Shown here: one piece after another, positions 1 to 9,197 of the stretch | How positions within the stretch are numbered: position 1 is the stretch's first letter | Layout: each line of letters opens with the position of its first letter | Assembly: GCA_016194635.1 (NCBI GenBank) | Contig: JACQBC010000001.1 | Location: 124,001 to 188,000 of the forward strand | Reading direction: 5' to 3' | Length of the DNA: 64,000 nt | Source of the DNA: Gammaproteobacteria bacterium | Lineage (GTDB): Bacteria > Pseudomonadota > Gammaproteobacteria > UBA6429 > Thiohalophilaceae | Program-made: the position numbers and the translations under genes | Notes under the pieces: model-generated | What the model was told of the DNA's origin: nothing | The model's database searches: none | Seen by the model: the letters and a program-made list of their open reading frames with translations, nothing else

Positions 1-1269
1 GGTAAGGCCAGCGTGATCGCCTCGGCCAAACAGCTCGACCGGGTACAGCCCGGCGATGTGTTAGTGACCGACATGACCGATCCGGATTGGGAACCGATCA
101 TGAAACGCGCCAGTGCGATCGTCACCAACCGTGGCGGACGCACCTGTCACGCCGCTATCGTCGCGCGTGAACTGGGTATCCCGGCGGTCGTTGGCTGTGG
201 TAATGCCACCCAACGCATTCAAGACGCCGAGCCGATCACCGTGTCTTGCGCCGAAGGCGATGACGGTTACATTTATGCCGGCGAACAACCGTTTGTGATC
301 CGCACCATCGAACTGGATCGCATGCCACCCCTACCCTTTGAGCTGATGCTCAATGTGGGCAATCCCGAACGTGCGTTTGATTTCCGCGCTTTACCCAATG
401 CGGGTGTGGGGCTGGCACGACTGGAATTTATCATCAATACCATGATCGGAATTCATCCCAAGGCGTTATTGCAATTTGATAAACAGCCTCCCACGGTTCA
501 AAAGCAGATCCGCGCGCGCATCGCCGGTTATGCTGATCCCGTGAACTATTACATCGACAAGCTCACCGAAGGCATTGCCACCATTGCCTGTGCCTTCACG
601 CCCAAACCCGTGATTGTGCGTTTATCGGATTTTAAATCCAATGAATATGCCAATTTGATCGGTGGTAAGGCCTTTGAACCCCTGGAAGAAAACCCGATGC
701 TAGGTTTTCGGGGAGCATCCCGTTATGTCGCGGAGGATTTTACCGACTGTTTTGCCTTGGAATGCCAGGCGATTCTAAATGTCCGTAACACCATGGGACT
801 GCGCAATGTTGTGGTAATGGTCCCGTTTGTACGTACGCTGAGCGAAGCGCAGCAGGTCATCACCCAATTGGACAAACACGGTTTACGCCGCGGCAAAAAT
901 GATCTCAAGGTGGTCATGATGTGCGAAATCCCTTCCAACGCCCTGTTGGCCGACGCATTTTTGGATTATTTCGATGGCTTCTCCATTGGCTCCAACGATT
1001 TAACCCAATTAACCTTAGGCGTGGACCGCGACTCGGCCCTGGTCGCCGCATCCTTTGACGAACGAGACGCGGCGGTTAAAAAATTACTGGCGATGGCCAT
1101 CAGCAGCTGCCGCGCGAGAGGTAAATATATCGGTATCTGCGGCCAGGGACCGTCCGATCATCCGGACCTGGCGCTGTGGCTGGCGGAACAAAAAATTGAA
1201 ACCATCTCCCTCAACCCGGATTCCGTGGTGAGTACCTGGTTGTACCTGGCGGAGCATCTCATGCGGTAA
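1..1269 (+). CDS. ppsA: Phosphoenolpyruvate synthase, C-terminal part (5' end outside window)
   Basis: The reading frame is open from base 1, so the gene starts upstream; about 422 of the usual ~790 residues are present. PEP synthase makes PEP from pyruvate and ATP for gluconeogenesis. The swivelling phosphohistidine domain is seen first: motif GGRTCHAAI, with the phosphorylated His encoded at 148-150. The PEP/pyruvate-binding TIM barrel follows, with FRGASRY, the second PEP-utiliser signature ([18 protein letters not shown]) and the catalytic cysteine in [13 protein letters not shown] near the end. The last motif, [12 protein letters not shown], is typical of PpsA rather than pyruvate phosphate dikinase. 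No decay is visible. The next gene is convergent. Confidence 0.94.
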   Translation, partial: GKASVIASAKQLDRVQPGDVLVTDMTDPDWEPIMKRASAIVTNRGGRTCHAAIVARELGIPAVVGCGNATQRIQDAEPITVSCAEGDDGYIYAGEQPFVIRTIELDRMPPLPFELMLNVGNPERAFDFRALPNAGVGLARLEFIINTMIGIHPKALLQFDKQPPTVQKQIRARIAGYADPVNYYIDKLTEGIATIACAFTPKPVIVRLSDFKSNEYANLIGGKAFEPLEENPMLGFRGASRYVAEDFTDCFALECQAILNVRNTMGLRNVVVMVPFVRTLSEAQQVITQLDKHGLRRGKNDLKVVMMCEIPSNALLADAFLDYFDGFSIGSNDLTQLTLGVDRDSALVAASFDERDAAVKKLLAMAISSCRARGKYIGICGQGPSDHPDLALWLAEQKIETISLNPDSVVSTWLYLAEHLMR

Positions 1270-1357
1270 ACCTTGCCTCATCACATTGGATACTCCTGTC
1301 TCCCATCGGTGGTGGGAGTGGGCTGGGGTGAGGGGGGTGCAAGCGTCGTCGCCGAAA

Positions 1358-2551
1358 TTAACTAGCCTTGGCGAGTGTGTTAAACGCGCCCTTGGCGGCG
1401 TCGACCGCCACACCGGTTTTGATTTTAGCGCCGGCCTTGGTTAACACTTTATCAAGGGCGTTCAGGCAATACTCGACATGCCACATACTGCTACTACCGC
1501 CCATCAAACCAATGCGCCAGATCTTACCCGCGAGCGATCCTAAGCCCGCGCCGATCTCCATGTTGTGATCATTCAATAATTGCGCGCGTATAGCCGCTTC
1601 GTCGACACCCTCGGGAATGGTTACAGCATTGAGCTGCGGGAGGCGATCAGATTCCTTGACAATGAATTGCAAGCCCATGGCTTCAATGCCGGCCCGCAAG
1701 GCCAAGTGATGATCGCGATGACGCTGCCAAGCCTTGGATAGGGTTTCGTTTTGTAACATCACCAGCGCTTCGTGCAAGCCATACAAATTATTGATCGGCG
1801 CAGTATGGTGATATGCACGTTTACCGGTACCCCAATACCCCATGATCAGGTTCATATCCAGGAACCAGCTTTGTACTTTGTGTTTGCGTTTCTTGATGAC
1901 CTCCAGCGCCCGTTCGCTAAAACTCACCGGTGACAAGCCCGGCGGGGCCGACAGGCATTTTTGCGTACCGGAATAGGCCGCATCGATCTGCCATTCATCC
2001 AATAATACGGGGGTACCGCCGACCGAGGTCACACAGTCCATGATAATAAGTGCGTTATGTTGTTTCGCCAGTTGCGCCAGGGTCTTGGCATCGGACTGGG
2101 CACCGGTGGAGGTTTCGGCGTGCACAAACGCAAAAATCTTCGTATCCGGATGTTTCTTGAAGGTCTCGGCGACTTTATTTGGATCCACGACGGTGCCCCA
2201 GGTATCTTCTACCATTACGGCAACGCCGCCGGCACGTTCGACGTTTTCCTTCATGCGCCCACCGAACACGCCGTTCTGACAAATAATAACCTTGTCTCCG
2301 GGTTCGACCAGATTTACAAAACAGGCTTCCATACCCGCTGAGCCGGGGGCCGAGATGGGCAAGGTCATGGGATTTTTGGTCTGAAACGCATACTGCAGCA
2401 GCTGCTTGACCTCATCCATCATCGCGACGAACAAGGGATCCAGATGCCCGATGGTGGGACGCGCCAGGGCTTGCAGGACACGCTCGCTGACATCGGAAGG
2501 GCCGGGGCCCATGAGCACACGTTTGGGAGGATGAAAGGATTGAATCACCAT
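1358..2551 (-). CDS. PLP-dependent class V aminotransferase (alanine/serine-glyoxylate aminotransferase type)
   Basis: 397 residues, full length for the AGXT/serine-glyoxylate transaminase group of fold-type I enzymes. These move an amino group from alanine or serine to glyoxylate. The N-terminal MGPGPSDV motif, the cofactor-ring Asp in [11 protein letters not shown] (about residue 172) and the PLP lysine in [12 protein letters not shown] (K198) are all visible, followed by the substrate Arg region near WRIGLMGG. It is a single gene, convergent with ppsA and separated from psd by about 150 bases. Which amino donor is used cannot be read from the sequence. Confidence 0.87.
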   Translation of the reverse strand: MVIQSFHPPKRVLMGPGPSDVSERVLQALARPTIGHLDPLFVAMMDEVKQLLQYAFQTKNPMTLPISAPGSAGMEACFVNLVEPGDKVIICQNGVFGGRMKENVERAGGVAVMVEDTWGTVVDPNKVAETFKKHPDTKIFAFVHAETSTGAQSDAKTLAQLAKQHNALIIMDCVTSVGGTPVLLDEWQIDAAYSGTQKCLSAPPGLSPVSFSERALEVIKKRKHKVQSWFLDMNLIMGYWGTGKRAYHHTAPINNLYGLHEALVMLQNETLSKAWQRHRDHHLALRAGIEAMGLQFIVKESDRLPQLNAVTIPEGVDEAAIRAQLLNDHNMEIGAGLGSLAGKIWRIGLMGGSSSMWHVEYCLNALDKVLTKAGAKIKTGVAVDAAKGAFNTLAKAS

Positions 2552-2704
2552 AATGCACCTTCTGTTGAATGAAACAAACTAGGCCTGACGCGGGCTAAAT
2601 TAAAGTGTCCTGAAATGTCGGCCCTGTACTTAATTTCTATCCCCACGCTTGGGGAAGATAAGGGATAGGCCGCCACCATTTCGCAACAGCGGTTTTAGTA
2701 TACG

Positions 2705-3598
2705 TTAGCCCGTTGCGCCTGTTAAGCTCCCCAGCCCCTGCCCCATGCGCACGCTATCTCCGATATTAAATGCGTCATCCCAGTGTAACGCATCTTTGGG
2801 AAACAATAAGATTACCGTTGAGCCCATATTAAAGCGCCCCAGTTCGGCACCTTTGTCGAGCTGGATAATATCGTCCTGGCGATCATACACCCAACGGTGC
2901 ACCGGCTGGCGATGCGGCGGGGTCACCACACCATGCCAGACGGTTTCGATGCAAGCCACGTTCAAAGCGCCCACGGGGATCACCGCCATTGGTCCAGCCT
3001 GAGTATCAAACAACGCAATCACGCGTTCATTGCGCGCGAATAAATGCCGTACCCGGCGCACACTGGCGGGGTTGACGCTAAATAATCGCCCTGGGACATA
3101 GAGCATCTGCCGCAACCGTCCGGCAAGCGGCATGTGATAACGGTGGTAGTCACGCGGTGATAAATAAATCGTGGTAAACGCCCCGCCGCGAAATTTATCC
3201 GCCAACTCCACATCCCCCCCCAACAGTTGTTGCAAACTGTATTCATGGCCCTTGGCCTGCAACAGGAGGCTATCGTTTAAATAACCCATCGCACTGATAC
3301 GCCCGTCCGCTGGACTTAACACGCGGTTAGCACGGCTGTCGAACGGCCGGACTTCAGGTTTTAACGAGCGGGTAAAAAAATGGTTGAAGTGCTGATACGC
3401 ATTAATATCGGGGCTGAGCGCTTCGCTCATGTCAACGTTATAGGCGTTGATCACCCATCGGATCAATAGATTCTTAAACCACACCACCCTTACCCGGGTG
3501 GCGCGCAGCACACAGCGTGAGATCAAATGATGGGGTAACAGATATTGCGGAAGCACCTTGGCCCAATCTGACCACAGGGGTAAGGAAGGATTTGACAT
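2705..3598 (-). CDS. psd: Phosphatidylserine decarboxylase proenzyme
   Basis: 297 residues (E. coli Psd has 322). Converts phosphatidylserine to phosphatidylethanolamine at the inner membrane. The proenzyme self-cleaves at a Gly-Ser bond to give a pyruvoyl group on the small subunit. Here the cleavage motif is MGST at residues 258-261, Ser260 being the pyruvoyl precursor. The family usually has LGST, so Leu to Met is a mild variant. The Asp of LSPADGRI and the His of RDYHRYHMP are also present. The gene lies 5 bases downstream of the PCu(A)C gene and probably shares its transcript with it and SCO1. Confidence 0.93.
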   Translation of the reverse strand: MSNPSLPLWSDWAKVLPQYLLPHHLISRCVLRATRVRVVWFKNLLIRWVINAYNVDMSEALSPDINAYQHFNHFFTRSLKPEVRPFDSRANRVLSPADGRISAMGYLNDSLLLQAKGHEYSLQQLLGGDVELADKFRGGAFTTIYLSPRDYHRYHMPLAGRLRQMLYVPGRLFSVNPASVRRVRHLFARNERVIALFDTQAGPMAVIPVGALNVACIETVWHGVVTPPHRQPVHRWVYDRQDDIIQLDKGAELGRFNMGSTVILLFPKDALHWDDAFNIGDSVRMGQGLGSLTGATG

Positions 3599-3603
3599 TA
3601 GAA

Positions 3604-4056
3604 TTAGGGGTGGTGGTGTGAATGGCTGTCATCTAGACGGGCCGGGCTCACCAGCAGGGTGATTTTCTGGCTGGGCCCGTGTTGGAATTTCAATTTCAGC
3701 GTGACGTTATCACCGGCCTTTAACCGGTGTTTGGGATTAAACAGCATCAGGTGATAAGCCCCATGTTGCAGCGCGACACTACCCTTGGCGGGAATCACCA
3801 AACTGTCTAGGCGGATCATCTTAGCGAGGTTGTCTTGCATTACTGTTTTATGGATCTCGACACGACTGAATACTGAACTGCTAATCGCGGTTATTTGCAC
3901 GTCTTTGTCGGTGGGATTGTCGATGACCATGAAACCGCCCAGCACACTAACGCTCGGCGGGGCTTCGGGAATCACGGGGTCATGGATCACCAGGATATCT
4001 TTCGCCAACGCTGACAAACTTACCAAGAGTAAAAATATACTAAGCGATGAACGCAT
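3604..4056 (-). CDS. Periplasmic copper chaperone PCu(A)C
   Basis: 150 residues with an N-terminal signal peptide (hydrophobic stretch to about residue 18, ending ALA-KD). The family copper motif H-x10-M-x21-H-x-M is matched exactly by His69, Met80, His102 and Met104. A His-rich tail (HSHHHP) may add metal affinity. PCu(A)C proteins bind Cu(I) in the periplasm and hand it to SCO proteins and the CuA/CuB sites of cytochrome oxidases. The SCO1 gene lies directly upstream on the same strand, 3 bases away, which supports this role. Confidence 0.93.
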   Translation of the reverse strand: MRSSLSIFLLLVSLSALAKDILVIHDPVIPEAPPSVSVLGGFMVIDNPTDKDVQITAISSSVFSRVEIHKTVMQDNLAKMIRLDSLVIPAKGSVALQHGAYHLMLFNPKHRLKAGDNVTLKLKFQHGPSQKITLLVSPARLDDSHSHHHP

Positions 4057-4059
4057 CGA

Positions 4060-4740
4060 TCAACCTTTGAAATAGTCGCGGATCTTGCTAAACGTACTCA
4101 CGATATCCGGCACGGTGAGGGGAGGGGAAAATACCGCGCGCATGCTGCCGTTGGGATCAATCAGCACCAGTTGCGCACTATGCAATACGGTATAGTCCTT
4201 GGGGCTGCTACCGTCTTCGTAGCCGTATAACACCCCGAGTTGGTTGGTTAAAACATCCAAGTTGTCATGGTTGGAACGCACGCCTATAAAATCGGGATGA
4301 TAATAACTCACATAGTCCTTGAGTTTTTCTTGGGTATCGCGATCCGGATCAACGCTCACGAATACCATTTGCGGGGTTGGGCTCTGCTTGGCGGCAACAG
4401 GTAATTTTTCCCAGACTTGTTTCATCAGCAGCAAGGTGGTGGGACAGACATCGGGGCACTGAGTATAGCCAAAAAACATAAAGGTCCAATGCTGTTTAAA
4501 ACGTGCTTCGGTGAAAGGTTGCCCCCACTGATCCGTCATTTTAATTCCGACGATGGGTTTGTCGCCGATGAGGTAATGTTGTTTAAGTGCGGCCGGCAAA
4601 GTATCCTCGGAGGTGGACAGGAACTTTTTAGTCAGCCCCAGGTACAATCCCACGCCGATCAACGTGGCCACTGTAATAACCAGCAGCAAGACCCAGGGCT
4701 TGATGGGATTGGGTTCAGTAGTAGTCGACATAGGGCGCAT
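4060..4740 (-). CDS. SCO1/SenC family copper chaperone for cytochrome c oxidase
   Basis: 226 residues: one N-terminal membrane anchor (about 15-36) and a periplasmic thioredoxin-like domain. The copper/redox site CPDVC gives Cys95 and Cys99, and the third ligand is His187 in VLHSAQ. SCO proteins deliver copper to, or reduce, the CuA site of cytochrome oxidase. Met4 (4731) is an equally possible start; neither has a strong ribosome site. First gene of a likely SCO1-PCu(A)C-psd transcript. No oxidase genes are in the window. Confidence 0.93.
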   Translation of the reverse strand: MRPMSTTTEPNPIKPWVLLLVITVATLIGVGLYLGLTKKFLSTSEDTLPAALKQHYLIGDKPIVGIKMTDQWGQPFTEARFKQHWTFMFFGYTQCPDVCPTTLLLMKQVWEKLPVAAKQSPTPQMVFVSVDPDRDTQEKLKDYVSYYHPDFIGVRSNHDNLDVLTNQLGVLYGYEDGSSPKDYTVLHSAQLVLIDPNGSMRAVFSPPLTVPDIVSTFSKIRDYFKG

Positions 4741-4843
4741 TATGCCAGAAAGAGCCTAGGGCCCGGTGGAATATGAAAGCCAGAGGATTGCATTCCAACA
4801 CAAAACCGGTTATGTTGCCTATATATCTTCATGAGAAACCTTA

Positions 4844-5308
4844 ATGAAACTCCCTAGCCTATTGATTCCAAAGAATAAATATCCTGTGATTTTACCTGGT
4901 TTCGAGCCCATGGCGGTGTTCCCCGAGCCCTTGGTGGAAATTCCTCTATTGGGCTTTGTCCAAGCCGGTTCACCGGTGGATCTCTGCCAGCAACAGGACA
5001 GCGTCCGCGTCCCCGCCAACATGGTACGTAAAAATACCTATGCGTTACGGGTCCGTGGCCATTCAATGATCGACGATAACATTCAAGACGGCGATATTAT
5101 CGTGATCGAAAAACGCGAAAGCGCGCATAACGGCCAAACCGTTGTGGCGATGATCAATGGCGAGCAGGTAACCCTGAAAAAGTTTTACATCGAAGCCCAA
5201 GGCATTCGCCTACAACCCGCCAACCCCAAGATGGCTCCGATCATCTTGCGGAATCAAGAGGTGCAGATTTTGGGAATAGTGACCGGGGTGATACGCAGCA
5301 CGGTATAA
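4844..5308 (+). CDS. Stand-alone LexA/UmuD-like S24 peptidase domain protein (no helix-turn-helix)
   Basis: 154 residues matching the C-terminal half of LexA and UmuD. The self-cleavage site Ala41-Gly42 (GFVQAGSP), nucleophile Ser74 (RGHSM) and general-base Lys112 (VTLKKF) are all present, and the end GIVTGVIR is LexA-like. The first ~35 residues are too short for the winged helix of LexA, and no umuC follows. A RecA-stimulated self-cleaving role like UmuD is possible, and so is a plain regulator. No CTG-N10-CAG SOS box is visible in the 100 bases upstream. A degenerate copy of its 3' half lies at 6153-6286. Confidence 0.8.
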   Translation: MKLPSLLIPKNKYPVILPGFEPMAVFPEPLVEIPLLGFVQAGSPVDLCQQQDSVRVPANMVRKNTYALRVRGHSMIDDNIQDGDIIVIEKRESAHNGQTVVAMINGEQVTLKKFYIEAQGIRLQPANPKMAPIILRNQEVQILGIVTGVIRSTV

Positions 5309-5488
5309 TAAAAACCGTTTAGAAACACGTTACTCTTGCTTCACACGGAAAACAGCGGGTGATTGTCGTCCTGCTTCCAACCTTATGCCAACACCGTATC
5401 GTTAACATTTCGCCGGTTCTTTGTATTCATAAGAATTACCATCAATCGAACCCGTCCGAAAGACTCGTCGCTTTGAGCATGCAATGGT

Positions 5489-5854
5489 TTAAGATTTTTT
5501 TAATTTGCCCCGTAATTCAAACGTGGGGGCATGGTAAATATCTTTACCGTCACAACGACGCACTGCAAACCGGTAACTGCCAGGCACGGCGCGACCATGC
5601 AGGCGACAAGAGGCCGGGCATTGCGACGCGCAAAAATTTCCGGTCCAAGCCATTACATGTAATTTGGCATTCGCCTTGAGAGTGACACACGTTGGAACGG
5701 GTTCAGGCAAACAAGATTCTCTTAACAAGCAATTGCTAACATTAGCGTTCATCCATTGACCATTAATCTTTATTTCGACGCTAACCTCTGAAGTGAGTGC
5801 CTGATCCACACCACGGTTTACAATTAAAAATTCACCTACATGGCCTGTTGGCAC
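5489..5854 (-). pseudogene. Cysteine-rich hypothetical protein, probably lacking its 5' end
   Basis: The longest form from a GTG has 121 residues, but the frame continues upstream to 5939 without any usable start and reads on sensibly (YKWCVFGKC and so on). Cysteines come in close pairs or clusters (CVFGKC, NCLLRESC, CASQCPASC), as in small secreted disulfide-bonded proteins. No signal peptide is left in frame. A short ATG frame (MAIHLVPGSVFLVI) sits further upstream in another phase, so a frameshift near 5935 is one explanation. I do not recognise a family. Confidence 0.35.
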
Positions 5855-6152
5855 AATGAGAATCGAGGCTGTATTTTTACTATCACATTTTCCGAAAACA
5901 CACCATTTATAGCCGGTGGATAAACATAGGTTGTTGCGTTATGACTAAAAAAACTGAACCAGGTACAAGATGGATAGCCATATTAAATTTATCTTTCCGT
6001 GACAAAGCAAGTTTAGTATTTTTTTGGTAAGAGTTGTTACCTTCGAAAACCAAAGGCTAGGTTACCGGAAGATTTTTGTCCACAACAAGACCCTCTTTAA
6101 ATATCTGTCATTTTTATGTATAAAACATGTGTTCTACAAGTACTTGGATATA

Positions 6153-6286
6153 CTAATCAACGATAACATCCAAGTGAGGGAATTTGCTTACAACCTACTA
6201 ATCCTGAGATGGCACCGATTATCCTGCATAAACAAGAAATGCAGACTCTTGGAATTGTGACGGAGATGATACACACTACGTCGTGA
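6153..6286 (+). pseudogene. Remnant of a second LexA/UmuD-like gene
   Basis: Two pieces match the gene at 4844-5308. Bases 6153-6173 read LINDNIQ, against MIDDNIQ of the intact copy. Bases 6188-6286 read LQPTNPEMAPIILHKQEMQ and then TLGIVTEMIHTTS with a stop, matching LQPANPKMAPIILRNQEVQ and the LGIVTGVIRSTV end. About 44 codons between the two pieces are deleted and the frame changes. The active-site Lys region is lost, so no activity is expected. The similarity extends to the same stop position, which shows it is a decayed paralogue and not chance. Confidence 0.8.
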
Positions 6287-6309
6287 TCCTAAAATCATCT
6301 AGTGAAAAT

Positions 6310-6336
6310 AACCACTGTGGAGATACCACAGTGGTT
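6310..6336 (-). terminator. Hairpin terminator downstream of epmA
   Basis: Perfect 11-bp inverted repeat (6310-6320 and 6326-6336) with a 5-base loop. On the minus strand it is followed by ATTTT. It lies about 120 bases after the epmA stop codon and fits the end of the efp-epmA transcript. The T run is short, so efficiency is uncertain. Confidence 0.65.
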
Positions 6337-6458
6337 AGGAGTTTGGAGAAACAACTATTGTAAGTTACCCGTCAAGGTTACCGTTCCACCGTTGGGACAA
6401 CCAATGATTTGATGAGTAACACCGCCACCACTCACTGAAGGGAATGGGGGATAAAAAC

Positions 6459-7436
6459 CTATACGAACGCAATGACCTTATCAATGGCGTCCACCCCCGC
6501 CGCCAGCATCACCAATCGATCGAATCCAATCGCGATCCCGCAACAATCGGGCAACCCTTGTTGCAGGGCGCGGATAAACGGTTGATCGACAGGTACCTGG
6601 GGCAATCCCCGTTGCCGCCGTTCGTTCAGTTCACGGTCGATGCGCCGACATTGTTCGTTCGCGTCGGACAGCTCGTGGAACCCATTGGCAAGCTCTAACC
6701 CATTGCAATAGATTTCAAACCGTTCGGCAACCGCAGGCGTGGTACTACTGACTCGCGCTAAGCAAGCCTGGTCCGCGGGATACTCTGCGATCACGATCAA
6801 CCGATCGCGCGGTAACCGCGGCTCGATACGCTGGGTGAGTAATAGATCCAGCCATGCGTGACGATCCTGGTTTGGTATTGCTGTGACGTCCGTCGCCGAC
6901 TGCGCCAGATACGCCGCGCGCAATTGGCCGGTATCAGCCTCAAACGGATCGACTCCCGCATAGTCAACAAAGGCTTGACGGTAACTATACTGGAGCGCGG
7001 CTTCCAGTCGCAGGTAGGGACGCAGCAGCTCCTCCAACAGCCGCAGATTCTCGGCGATAAACCCCGGATAATCGGCCTCGGTCCGATACCATTCCAATAG
7101 GGTGAATTCAGGATTATGACGCGGCCCGCGTTCCCCGGCGCGAAATACCTTGGCGATTTGATACATGGAACCGTAATCTGCGGCCAACAAGCGTTTCATC
7201 GCCAACTCGGGCGAGGTATGTAAATACCCGACAGGCCCCGGCGCGCCCGGCGCACGCACCTCAAAACTTTGCAGATGCACTTCGGTCGTTGCTGACGGGG
7301 ATAACAACGGTGTTTCGACTTCGAGTATCCCTTGCGAGAAAAAAAACGCCCGCAACTGCTGTAACAGGCGAGCACGGCGTTCGAGGGTGGCGCGGGTGGC
7401 GGTGGGTCGCCAGTCGATGGAGGAAGAATTAGAAAT
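6459..7436 (-). CDS. epmA: EF-P--(R)-beta-lysine ligase EpmA (GenX/PoxA/YjeA)
   Basis: Class II lysyl-tRNA-synthetase paralogue without an anticodon domain. It attaches (R)-beta-lysine to Lys34 of elongation factor P. Motif 2 (FRAGERGPRHNPEFTLLEWYR) and motif 3 (GIAIGFDRLVML) are present. No ATG, GTG or TTG is available at the conserved N-terminus. The first in-frame TTG (7355) would drop 27 residues, including the conserved W-x-P region. An ATT at 7434-7436 gives exactly 325 residues, the E. coli length, and has an AAGGAA ribosome site a few bases upstream inside the efp stop region. I therefore propose an ATT start. Follows efp by 3 bases. Confidence 0.88.
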   Translation of the reverse strand: MSNSSSIDWRPTATRATLERRARLLQQLRAFFFSQGILEVETPLLSPSATTEVHLQSFEVRAPGAPGPVGYLHTSPELAMKRLLAADYGSMYQIAKVFRAGERGPRHNPEFTLLEWYRTEADYPGFIAENLRLLEELLRPYLRLEAALQYSYRQAFVDYAGVDPFEADTGQLRAAYLAQSATDVTAIPNQDRHAWLDLLLTQRIEPRLPRDRLIVIAEYPADQACLARVSSTTPAVAERFEIYCNGLELANGFHELSDANEQCRRIDRELNERRQRGLPQVPVDQPFIRALQQGLPDCCGIAIGFDRLVMLAAGVDAIDKVIAFV

Positions 7437-7439
7437 TGT

Positions 7440-8009
7440 TTATTCCTTGACGCGGCCCAAGTATTCACCGGTACGAGTGTCGACTTTTAACACATCGCCC
7501 TCATTGACAAACAGCGGGACTTTCACGATAGCGCCGGTTTCCAAGGTTGCGGGTTTAGAGCCTCCGGTCGCCGTGTCGCCCCGCAAACCCGGATCGGTGC
7601 GAGTCACTTTAAGCACCACGTGGTTGGGCGGTGTCACCGCGATGGGTACGTTGTTCCATAACGTCAATACGCATACGTCTTGCTCCTTCAGCCATTTGGC
7701 GTTATCGCCCACGGCATTGGTGCCGGCGGTGTATTGCTCGAAGCTCTCAGTGTGCATGAAGTGCCACATTTCTCCATCGTTGTAGAGATACTGCATGTCG
7801 GTATCAACCACGTCCGCCGCCTCGACCGTATCCCCGGATTTAAAGGTTTTTTCCAACATCCGTCCGGTTTTAAGGTTACGAATCTTGACCCGGCTAAAGG
7901 CTTGGCCTTTACCGGGTTTTACAAATTCATTTTCAATGATGGTGCAGGGGTCGCCGTCGAGCATGATCTTGACGCCGGCGCGAAACTCGCTAGTGCTGAT
8001 AGATGACAT
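7440..8009 (-). CDS. efp: Translation elongation factor P
   Basis: 189 residues, three beta-barrel domains. EF-P binds ribosomes stalled at polyproline and stimulates peptide-bond formation. The modified residue Lys34 sits in the expected loop ([10 protein letters not shown]), the version recognised by the EpmA/EpmB pathway and not by rhamnosylation (which needs Arg). The C-terminal domain ends GEYLGRVKE. An AGGA ribosome site lies upstream of the ATG. The modification enzymes are adjacent: epmA directly downstream and epmB divergent. Confidence 0.97.
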   Translation of the reverse strand: MSSISTSEFRAGVKIMLDGDPCTIIENEFVKPGKGQAFSRVKIRNLKTGRMLEKTFKSGDTVEAADVVDTDMQYLYNDGEMWHFMHTESFEQYTAGTNAVGDNAKWLKEQDVCVLTLWNNVPIAVTPPNHVVLKVTRTDPGLRGDTATGGSKPATLETGAIVKVPLFVNEGDVLKVDTRTGEYLGRVKE

Positions 8010-8096
8010 AACTGAAATTCCTTCGTTCGATTAAGTAATTTACGCTAAGCTAACGGGCAAACCTAACCCGTGCTACCCCTACCTACTTTTTAAGGA

Positions 8097-9122
8097 ATGA
8101 CTCCAAAGACGCCTATGATATCGGAAACCGTGTGGGCTTGGCAGCGCCCTGTTGCTTGGCAACAAGCTGTGGCCGCGGCGGTGCGCGACCCGGCGCTATT
8201 ACTAGAGCGTCTACAGCTCCCCAAGCACTTACTCCCTGCCGCGTTAGCTGCGGCGCAAGACTTCCCTTTGCGGGTACCCGAAGCCTTTATCGCTCGCATG
8301 GTGCCGGGGGATATACATGATCCTCTATTACGGCAAGTGCTACCGCTGGGGGACGAACTGCTTTTAAGTCAGGAGTATACGACCGACCCGGTGGGTGATC
8401 AGGACGCCATGGTGGTGCCGGGATTAGTACACAAATACCACGGCCGGGTGTTATTGATCATGACCGGGGCCTGTGCCGTGCATTGCCGCTATTGTTTCCG
8501 GCGTCACTTTCCCTATGGCCAAGCCAATCCCCTGGCCAGCCATTGGCATGACGCCTTGGCTACTATCGCAGGCGACACGAGTATCCATGAAGTGATCTTG
8601 AGCGGCGGGGATCCCTTAAGTCTTAGCGATGAACGCTTGCACCAATGTATACAGGATTTGACCGCGATCCCGCACCTCACCCGCTTGCGCATCCACACAC
8701 GTCTGCCGGTGGTCATTCCACAACGGATCACACCCGCCCTTGTGGCGCTGCTGAGCCATTCGCGTCTGCGACCGGTCGTGGTACTGCATATCAATCACCC
8801 TAATGAACTGGATACGCACTTAACCGACGCTTTGACAGGGTTTATGCAACACCACATTACCTTATTGAACCAGGCGGTTTTACTGCGTGGGGTAAACGAC
8901 CGGGTGGATACCCTGGTACTGCTCAGTGAGCGGCTGTTTAGCGCGGGGATCATGCCGTATTACCTGCATCAACTCGATAAAGTGCAGGGTGCCGCGCACT
9001 TTTTAGTGACTCCGAGCCGGGCGCGGGAGCTATACCGTCAACTCACGGCACAGTTACCGGGTTATCTTCTACCCCGGTTAGTACAAGAAATTCCAGGAAT
9101 GGCCGCTAAACTTCCGATGTAA
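8097..9122 (+). CDS. epmB: EF-P (R)-beta-lysine 2,3-aminomutase EpmB (YjeK)
   Basis: 341 residues, short radical-SAM lysine 2,3-aminomutase. It turns (S)-alpha-lysine into (R)-beta-lysine, the substrate of EpmA. The [4Fe-4S]/SAM motif C-x3-C-x2-C is Cys126, Cys130, Cys133 (GACAVHCRYCF). The C-terminal YYLHQLDKVQGAAHF segment is diagnostic for EpmB. It is transcribed away from efp-epmA across an 87-base shared promoter region, so all three EF-P modification genes are together. AAGGA lies immediately before the ATG with no spacer, so Met7 (8115) is a possible alternative start. Confidence 0.94.
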   Translation: MTPKTPMISETVWAWQRPVAWQQAVAAAVRDPALLLERLQLPKHLLPAALAAAQDFPLRVPEAFIARMVPGDIHDPLLRQVLPLGDELLLSQEYTTDPVGDQDAMVVPGLVHKYHGRVLLIMTGACAVHCRYCFRRHFPYGQANPLASHWHDALATIAGDTSIHEVILSGGDPLSLSDERLHQCIQDLTAIPHLTRLRIHTRLPVVIPQRITPALVALLSHSRLRPVVVLHINHPNELDTHLTDALTGFMQHHITLLNQAVLLRGVNDRVDTLVLLSERLFSAGIMPYYLHQLDKVQGAAHFLVTPSRARELYRQLTAQLPGYLLPRLVQEIPGMAAKLPM

Positions 9123-9197
9123 GCGCTTGAAAAACCACAAGTGAACGCGGCAATCAGGCATACTTAACCCTAATTTTAGGGTGGCCTTGAACTTGGA

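Larger units (their letters stand above)
5309..6458. other. 1.15-kb AT-rich decayed stretch without an intact gene
   Basis: Between the LexA-like gene and epmA no convincing complete gene is seen. The stretch holds a cysteine-rich minus-strand frame without a start (5489-5854), a broken copy of the LexA-like gene (6153-6286), a terminator hairpin (6310-6336), and a minus-strand open stretch (6355-6477) that ends in GCPNGGTVTLTGNLQ and overlaps the end of epmA in another frame. Base composition from about 5860 to 6150 is clearly richer in A+T than the flanking genes. This suggests acquired DNA that is being lost. Confidence 0.6.

Noticed and set aside
1300-1318. Possible terminator hairpin after ppsA
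   Set aside because: Only a 6-bp stem with a 7-base loop and no T run; too weak to call.
4741-4843. SOS (LexA) box in front of the LexA-like gene
   Set aside because: No CTG-N10-CAG pattern was found on reading the region; only an A/T-rich TATATA is present.
5359-5679. 106-residue plus-strand frame in the decayed stretch
   Set aside because: Composition is not protein-like and it lies over the cysteine-rich minus-strand frame, which reads better.
6024-6260. 78-residue plus-strand frame covering part of the LexA-like remnant
   Set aside because: It runs through the remnant in the wrong phase for most of its length; similarity to LexA is only seen when frames are switched.
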